From: Antedon mediterranea
Taxonomy: Eukaryota > Echinodermata > Crinoidea > Comatulida > Antedonidae
DNA: 64,000 nucleotides
Assembly: GCF_964355755.1 (NCBI RefSeq)
Contig: NC_092680.1
Location: 5,557,001-5,621,000, forward strand
Direction of reading: 5' to 3'
Part shown: piece by piece, positions 63,080 through 64,000 of the stretch
How the letters are laid out: the number at the start of each line of letters is the position of its first letter
How positions within the stretch are numbered: position 1 is the first letter of the stretch
The notes under the pieces: model-generated
Seen by the model: the letters and a program-made list of their open reading frames with translations, nothing else
The model's database searches: none
Told to the model about the DNA's origin: nothing
Program-made: the position numbers and the translations under genes

Positions 63080-64000
63080 CTTCTTTTTAAATGACATCTG
63101 CCGGTGATTTTATAATAATTCAGTGTGTGCTGGGTGGTAACCGGTTAATGCTGTAATTTTCTTCTTCATCTACATTTATACTGCATAATTGTATTCATGA
63201 GAAACCTTTCATAATTACTCAGTTAACATGATCGAGATAGATATTATACATTGAAGTTGTACTGAATTCCATTGCTGGTAAATTGTAATATAGGCATATG
63301 AAATCATTATAAGGACATGTTGAATGGAATTTTTTTTTCTACAATTACAGATGTCTTTTTGTATATGATATGTTAGATAGTGCAAAGAGTTATTGTTGAT
63401 CATAGATCACAAAACAAATGGTGGAGGTATGTTTGAAATAAAATACATTAGTATAATGAGAGCGAAACAAACAATATCGGGAGTGATGCCAGTCACAATT
63501 TTTTTTGTATTTGCCAGTTACAATTTTAACAATTGTATCAGTATGTCTAATGTTTCTAAATCTTAATTATTTTGTTTTGGAAATATATTGCTGGATTAAA
63601 TTTACAATTAATATCGTAAATTTTAATATTTTCACTCTCTATAGACCTTAATCTGTATTTCAATTACTGAATTATATTTTGATTTAAATAAAATGTTGAA
63701 TTTTTAATTAAAAAAAAGCTTCCCGTCGTACACTATTAATACATTATACAACATTATTTATTTGTTATATTATATATTTTAGTATATACATTGTTACGTA
63801 GTATGCATATAAAGCAACCAACTGTCTGTTGGCCTCCTAATTATAATACCAACACAATAAGTTATCATCTTTTCCATCTAATTTAATTTTTATTTTTGTT
63901 AATAAAAAAAATGCAATCGGTCCTCTAACCTACAATGTTGGAAAAAAGATAAATATATTAGTTAAACTAATCAGAATTACGAAAATGGTTTTGAACGCGA
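63080..64000 (+). other. 3' UTR and flank of the TIR gene
   Basis: The 3' UTR probably ends soon after AATAAA at 63437-63442. Other AATAAA-like signals lie near 63690. The remainder is AT-rich with no gene. Confidence 0.45.

Overview
The window is AT-rich eukaryotic DNA. It has spliceosomal introns, tRNA-derived SINE-like copies, decayed LINE reverse transcriptase fragments, many small inverted-repeat elements and scattered TAGGCCTA-type words. Together with expanded immunoglobulin (Ig) receptors and a TIR/death-domain gene, this suggests a marine invertebrate deuterostome. An echinoderm is the best guess, possibly a crinoid; this is inference and was not tested by search.

Region 1 (1 to about 47.5 kb) is a tandem, all plus-strand cluster of single-pass membrane receptors. 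Each has a signal peptide, three Ig domains, one transmembrane helix and a tyrosine-containing tail, and each is encoded in one uninterrupted coding exon. Two ectodomain clades are laid out in blocks. A 'left' clade (about 0-21 kb) has an N-terminus like MVYxYVxRW...TIHPTEI. A 'right' clade (about 25-47.5 kb) has one like MMFTG...TIQPLNLEVFAGENAVFEC. The gene at 23189 is a divergent left-type member between them. Two tail types cut across both clades. One is short, with a YxxL-x7-YxxL pair that fits the ITAM spacing while its second tyrosine also fits an ITIM. The other is long, with repeated (D/E)xLYAKPxK motifs (YxxP type, as in docking proteins read by Crk/Nck-class SH2 domains), YxN motifs and, in two genes, PxxP SH3-type motifs. 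The second half of Ig3, the transmembrane helix and the tail behave as one cassette.

I count intact or nearly intact genes at 1014, 13151, 16680, 23189, 25735, 31670, 41415 and 45632. The gene at 38092 has a frame break in its signal peptide. The gene at 18399 is split by a transposon and frameshifted in its tail. Clear pseudogenes lie at 1, 4051, 9755, 12205, 28549 and 36051. Duplicated upstream modules precede the left-clade genes and carry an ISRE-like TTTCAGTTTC overlapping a GAS/STAT-like TTCTGTGAA. The right clade has its own duplicated upstream block.

Region 2 (47.5 to about 54 kb) has no confident intact gene. It holds MITE-like elements, degenerate tandem repeats and one orphan tail-like ORF (50951-51130).

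Region 3 (about 53.9-63.5 kb) is one 17-coding-exon plus-strand gene, reconstructed by hand with all phases consistent (1,121 residues). It encodes an all-helical ARM/HEAT-like region, a coiled coil, a death domain, two TIR domains that keep an SxNCxxE motif, and a C-terminal CCVS (CaaX-like) end. It looks like an intracellular innate-immune or cell-death protein. Its place beside the receptor cluster is suggestive, but no functional link is shown.

No rRNA gene, complete tRNA gene, CRISPR array or bacterial-type feature was seen.
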